This document shows, piece by piece, positions 61,358-64,000 of a stretch of DNA of 64,000 nucleotides. Under the pieces are notes generated by a model. That model did no database searches. It saw only the letters and a program-made list of their open reading frames with translations, and was not told where the DNA came from. Both the position numbers and the translations under genes were made by a program. The DNA comes from Phallus indusiatus. Taxonomy: Eukaryota > Basidiomycota > Agaricomycetes > Phallales > Phallaceae. Within the stretch, counting starts at the first letter, position 1. The number at the start of each line of letters is the position of its first letter. The stretch is from positions 1 through 64,000 of the forward strand of contig JAQFWX010000038.1 in the NCBI GenBank assembly GCA_027605045.1, given 5' to 3'.

Positions 61358-61753
61358 TGTCAGGGTACGCTACCGCCGTCTCTCATTTTCTTATTTATTA
61401 TCATCGGCATCATTTCTTTTCTATTTTATTTATCATTTCCATATTTTACTTTTACTCTCCGTTTCCTTGTTCTGTCTCTATTTCACTTTCTCTACTTGCG
61501 CGCGTCGCGCGCTCGTACCCGGCGTGATGCCCGTGACATCATGTCGCTTAGGTTCGGCTTGGGCGCCTGGCACTTAGCTGTGTCAGGGCCGCACGCCGCG
61601 TCGTCGTTTTATGTATATAGTAGCTGTACCTAGAGTGAGGGTCCCTAAGCTTGTTCTCTTAGGATCCCCTCCCTCTAGGTGAGTAGTTAGTTTCCCTTCC
61701 AATATATCGCCTTAGGATCCCCTCCCTCTAGTGTGAGCTGAGTAGCCCTAACA
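61358..61753 (+). repeat. LTR-like insertion G (396 bp)
   Basis: Family of A, plus orientation, TTTAC duplicated on both sides (61353-61357, 61754-61758). Confidence 0.87.
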
Positions 61754-61758
61754 TTTAC

Positions 61759-62385
61759 TTTACAAGCGAAGCGCAGGAACTTGAATGCATCCAGAAACAG
61801 CGGATGCTAGTATGTTTGTCTATGACGGTAAATACTTGGTGAGATAGCATCCAAAACACTACACAATCCGGCGGGCCATATTCTATATTGATGTGTCGTT
61901 CTGGGACACTATTAGCGTTCGGGACACTACACAATCCGGCGGGCCGTATTCTATATTGATATGCCGTTCTAGGACACTATTCTCACTGGTGAATAAGGAA
62001 CGGGTCGTATATACTTTCAATGGACGGTCCCGGGACACTATTCCGACTCAGTGCATAAGGTAACGGGCAGTATATTTATGCACGGACACTCCTACATTCT
62101 GGGGCATTAATTACATATTCATATAGTGTGTCCCGGATATTACGGAATTACACGGACAGTATAGGATAGGTGTGGGACATTCCAAGACAGTCTCAGAAAT
62201 GATGGGCGGTAAGTACCGGACACTACAGGATTTCGTGGACGGTATAGCACCGGTGTAGGACGTTCCATATAGATACAGGACAGTCTACAAAATGATACAC
62301 GGTAAGTATGAGCGAAGGACGTAACATGGTAAAAAACAGGCAGCATATACATAGTGTCCTAGAGGCACTATGCACAGTCCCAAAA
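61759..62385. repeat. Right subterminal motif zone
   Basis: About a dozen GGGACACTA/TAGTGTCC-type motifs in both orientations. Two near-identical units of about 65 bp, starting near 61855 and 61923, share ACACTACACAATCCGGCGGG. Mirrors the zone at 37316-37560. Confidence 0.65.
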
Positions 62386-62482
62386 GCCACGGACGGTCAT
62401 CTATTGTCCGCACCAGTTAGGTACGACTATTATCTTACCATGTTTATGCTTTTGGGTACTATGTAGGGGGGTGCCTGAAGTG
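62386..62482 (-). repeat. Right terminal inverted repeat of the 25-kb element
   Basis: Inverse of 37222-37315; ends CCTGAAGTG directly before the second TCTTAATG. Confidence 0.85.
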
Positions 62483-62610
62483 TCTTAATGCTTCATTAGC
62501 GGATTGGGACGTTTTGCTTAACAGGTTATAACATCCAACTTCTTATGTTATTGAACGAAAGATTAGCTGAAGAGTGTCAAAAGCGGTCGGTTTGACAGAC
62601 AAGAATTCCC
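62483..62610 (+). pseudogene. Continuation of the broken CFA-synthase paralogue
   Basis: After the target duplication, the stretch up to about 62605 aligns with 34875-35000 of the intact gene: GATTAGCTGAAGAG corresponds to GCATTGGCTGAAGAG, and GACAGACAAGA to the Ser-Asp-Lys codons. The frame is lost. The paralogue lacks about 550 bp between its two parts, so it was already deleted before or during insertion. Confidence 0.6.
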
Positions 62611-62831
62611 AGCATGGACATCCTTATTATTTAATGTCTATTCCTTAGTTCGGTAATTGAAATTGACAGATCTGTAAAATAAAAATATGAATATGTTGCC
62701 TTCAAGCTTCAAGCCTCAAGTGAGAGACTGTCGGCTAAAGCCGAAAACAAATCGTTGGTCACGCGATCACGTGGAATCACGAGATGTCACGGTTTTTGAC
62801 GCGCCCGAACACGACTTTTCTTGCTTGGACC

Positions 62832-64000
62832 ATGTCGACACCCGGAGACGTTATCTTGATTCGTTCTGATTCAGAAGAGGATGAACTCTACATGCCCCCG
62901 AACGGCAAATATATTCTTCCTAAAAAACCCGTTTCAGATGAAATAGTTCCTGACTCAGAAGGCGAACAAGAATCTTTGCCACTCATTTCTCGTACTCCGC
63001 CCCGACCGCGACAACAACAACAACAACCGCAGCATAACGATGCGCATTCATCTCCTTTATCACCCGTTCACAAGCGAAAGAAAAAGACGAAGACTAGCGA
63101 TACTGCGCAAGGAGAGCCGAAGGCGAAGAAGATGAAGGCAGCAAAAGTCAGTCTCTAATTGACTCTTCGACTAACTTGTTTATACAATGACTTCAAATAG
63201 GCGGTGACCTCGTCTCAAGAGGATAGTGACAAGCATAATACGAATAGCGAAGAACCTCGGTCTTCTTCACAACCTGGATCCCTTTCAACTAAACCGCGAC
63301 CTAAACCTAAACCGAGACTCAAAGCCAAAGCGAAAAAGCCGATAGAAGACATCGAAACTACATCAACTGCGCACGAAGTTGCTGTTGAATCCTTTCAACC
63401 TCAGCCAGACCCTCAATTCCAAATCCAACCTCAAATTCAGCAAGAACCACCCCGACCGTTACCCAATGACCAGCTATCGCTTGAAACAAGACCTCAACCA
63501 CTTCCGGCGAAACCATTCGTCCAAATCACGAAATTAAAACCCAAAGAAAGAGAAAAAGGAAAGGGAAAAGAAAAGGATCACGAAAAGGAAAACCCGCCTT
63601 CGCCAACCAAAGATACGCCACAACGACAACCAGTGACACCTGCCTCAGCCGCTCCTTCTCAAACGAACGCCACCGACACTCTGCGAACCGACAAGAAGAG
63701 TCGAAACCGACCTCTCACAGACATTCTTCGAGAACTCAACAAAATTGGCACGCCTCGTTCACCCGCGGTCTCCCGGGGGTTTTTGGCCCGTATTGCACCG
63801 CTGCACCCCAATCGGCGCGAACCTCCACCACCACCACCGCGTATTATGCCCAAGAAGACTAAAAAAGAAATTCAAATGGAAGAACGGTGGGAAGAAGAAC
63901 TACAAGATAGCATATCCAATTGGTGTGAGTTGACGGAAGAAGAACGAACGCAATATAGGAAACAAAAGCGAGATTGGGAGCTTGGGTTGTATGAAGATTG
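62832..64000 (+). CDS. Conserved basic fungal protein of unknown function, 3' end outside window
   Basis: Exon 1 is 62832-63146 and exon 2 starts at 63201 (54-nt intron, GTCAGT...AAATAG, phase 0); the frame is open to the window end. Begins MSTPGDVILIRSDSEEDELY; an in-frame ATG at 62784 is an alternative. The N-terminal 330 residues are Lys/Pro/Gln-rich with nuclear-localisation-like KRKKKTK. A conserved-looking block follows: RPLTDILRELNKIG, then VSRGFLARIAPLHPNRR, a proline run, KKTKKEIQMEERWEEEL and ISNWCELTEEERTQYRKQKR. I recall similar blocks in mushroom proteins but no named function. Probably nuclear. Confidence 0.72.

Larger units (their letters stand above)
37222..62482. mobile_element. 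25.3-kb TIR-bounded insertion with 8-bp target duplication
   Basis: The left end reads CACTTCAGG and the right end is its inverse, CCTGAAGTG; the flanks are identical 8-mers TCTTAATG (37214-37221 and 62483-62490). About 95 bp are shared in inverted orientation. The element splits a CFA-synthase pseudogene, whose sequence resumes beyond 62490. An 8-bp duplication fits hAT or Zisupton/KDZ-like DNA transposons, but no complete transposase of either kind is visible. Most of the interior is made of later insertions; the element's own genes may be the fragment at 37753-38303 and the small gene at 60430-60758. Confidence 0.78.

Noticed and set aside
39071..61753. The 400-bp repeats as mobile introns (introners)
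   Set aside because: They start TGT and end ACA, lack GT-AG at the borders and have 5-bp duplications; solo LTRs or similar elements fit better.
37222..62482. Starship-type giant element
   Set aside because: No tyrosine-recombinase captain gene is visible near either end, and the inverted repeats with 8-bp duplication point to a DDE-type cut-and-paste element.

Overview
The window is nuclear DNA of a filamentous basidiomycete, most likely a mushroom-forming Agaricomycete. The evidence is many short GT-AG introns, a DUF6533 membrane protein, a fungal NoxA, a phocein-type MOB with a long acidic tail, and transposon proteins of a kind common in that class. No ribosomal, tRNA or CRISPR locus was found. 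Coordinates come from manual splicing.

Left part, 1-37.2 kb, host genes. A C2H2 zinc-finger regulator (5' end outside the window) is followed by about 10 kb without a convincing gene, then by an 899-aa GATA factor. Four further genes or gene pairs follow: a DUF6533 membrane protein, a MOB3/phocein-like protein, a secreted GH27 alpha-galactosidase, and a divergently transcribed TauD-type dioxygenase. NoxA, a short-chain dehydrogenase pseudogene and an intact cyclopropane-fatty-acid-synthase-like gene (with a 7-nt micro-exon) complete this part. A broken second copy of the synthase gene follows directly.

Right part, 37.2-62.5 kb, a transposon island. The broken synthase copy is split by a 25.3-kb block that starts with CACTTCAGG, ends with its inverse, has about 95-bp terminal inverted repeats and is flanked by a perfect 8-bp direct repeat (TCTTAATG). 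Both subterminal zones are packed with GGACACTA-type motifs. Inside are nested layers: relics of the host element, a Tc1/mariner-like element with 230-bp inverted repeats, a full-length chromodomain Ty3/Gypsy element with apparently identical LTRs, a truncated second retroelement, and about a dozen 0.3-0.9-kb LTR-like insertions, most with 5-bp target duplications. The Gypsy element carries an intron-containing gene on the strand opposite gag-pol, encoding a coiled-coil plus Zn2Cys6-type protein. Beside the left inverted repeat of the Tc1-like element lies a run of back-to-back perfect hairpins. These two, and the 25-kb element as a whole, are the strongest candidates for something undescribed.

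Far right, 62.5-64 kb: the synthase relic resumes, followed by the first exons of a conserved basic host protein that runs out of the window.
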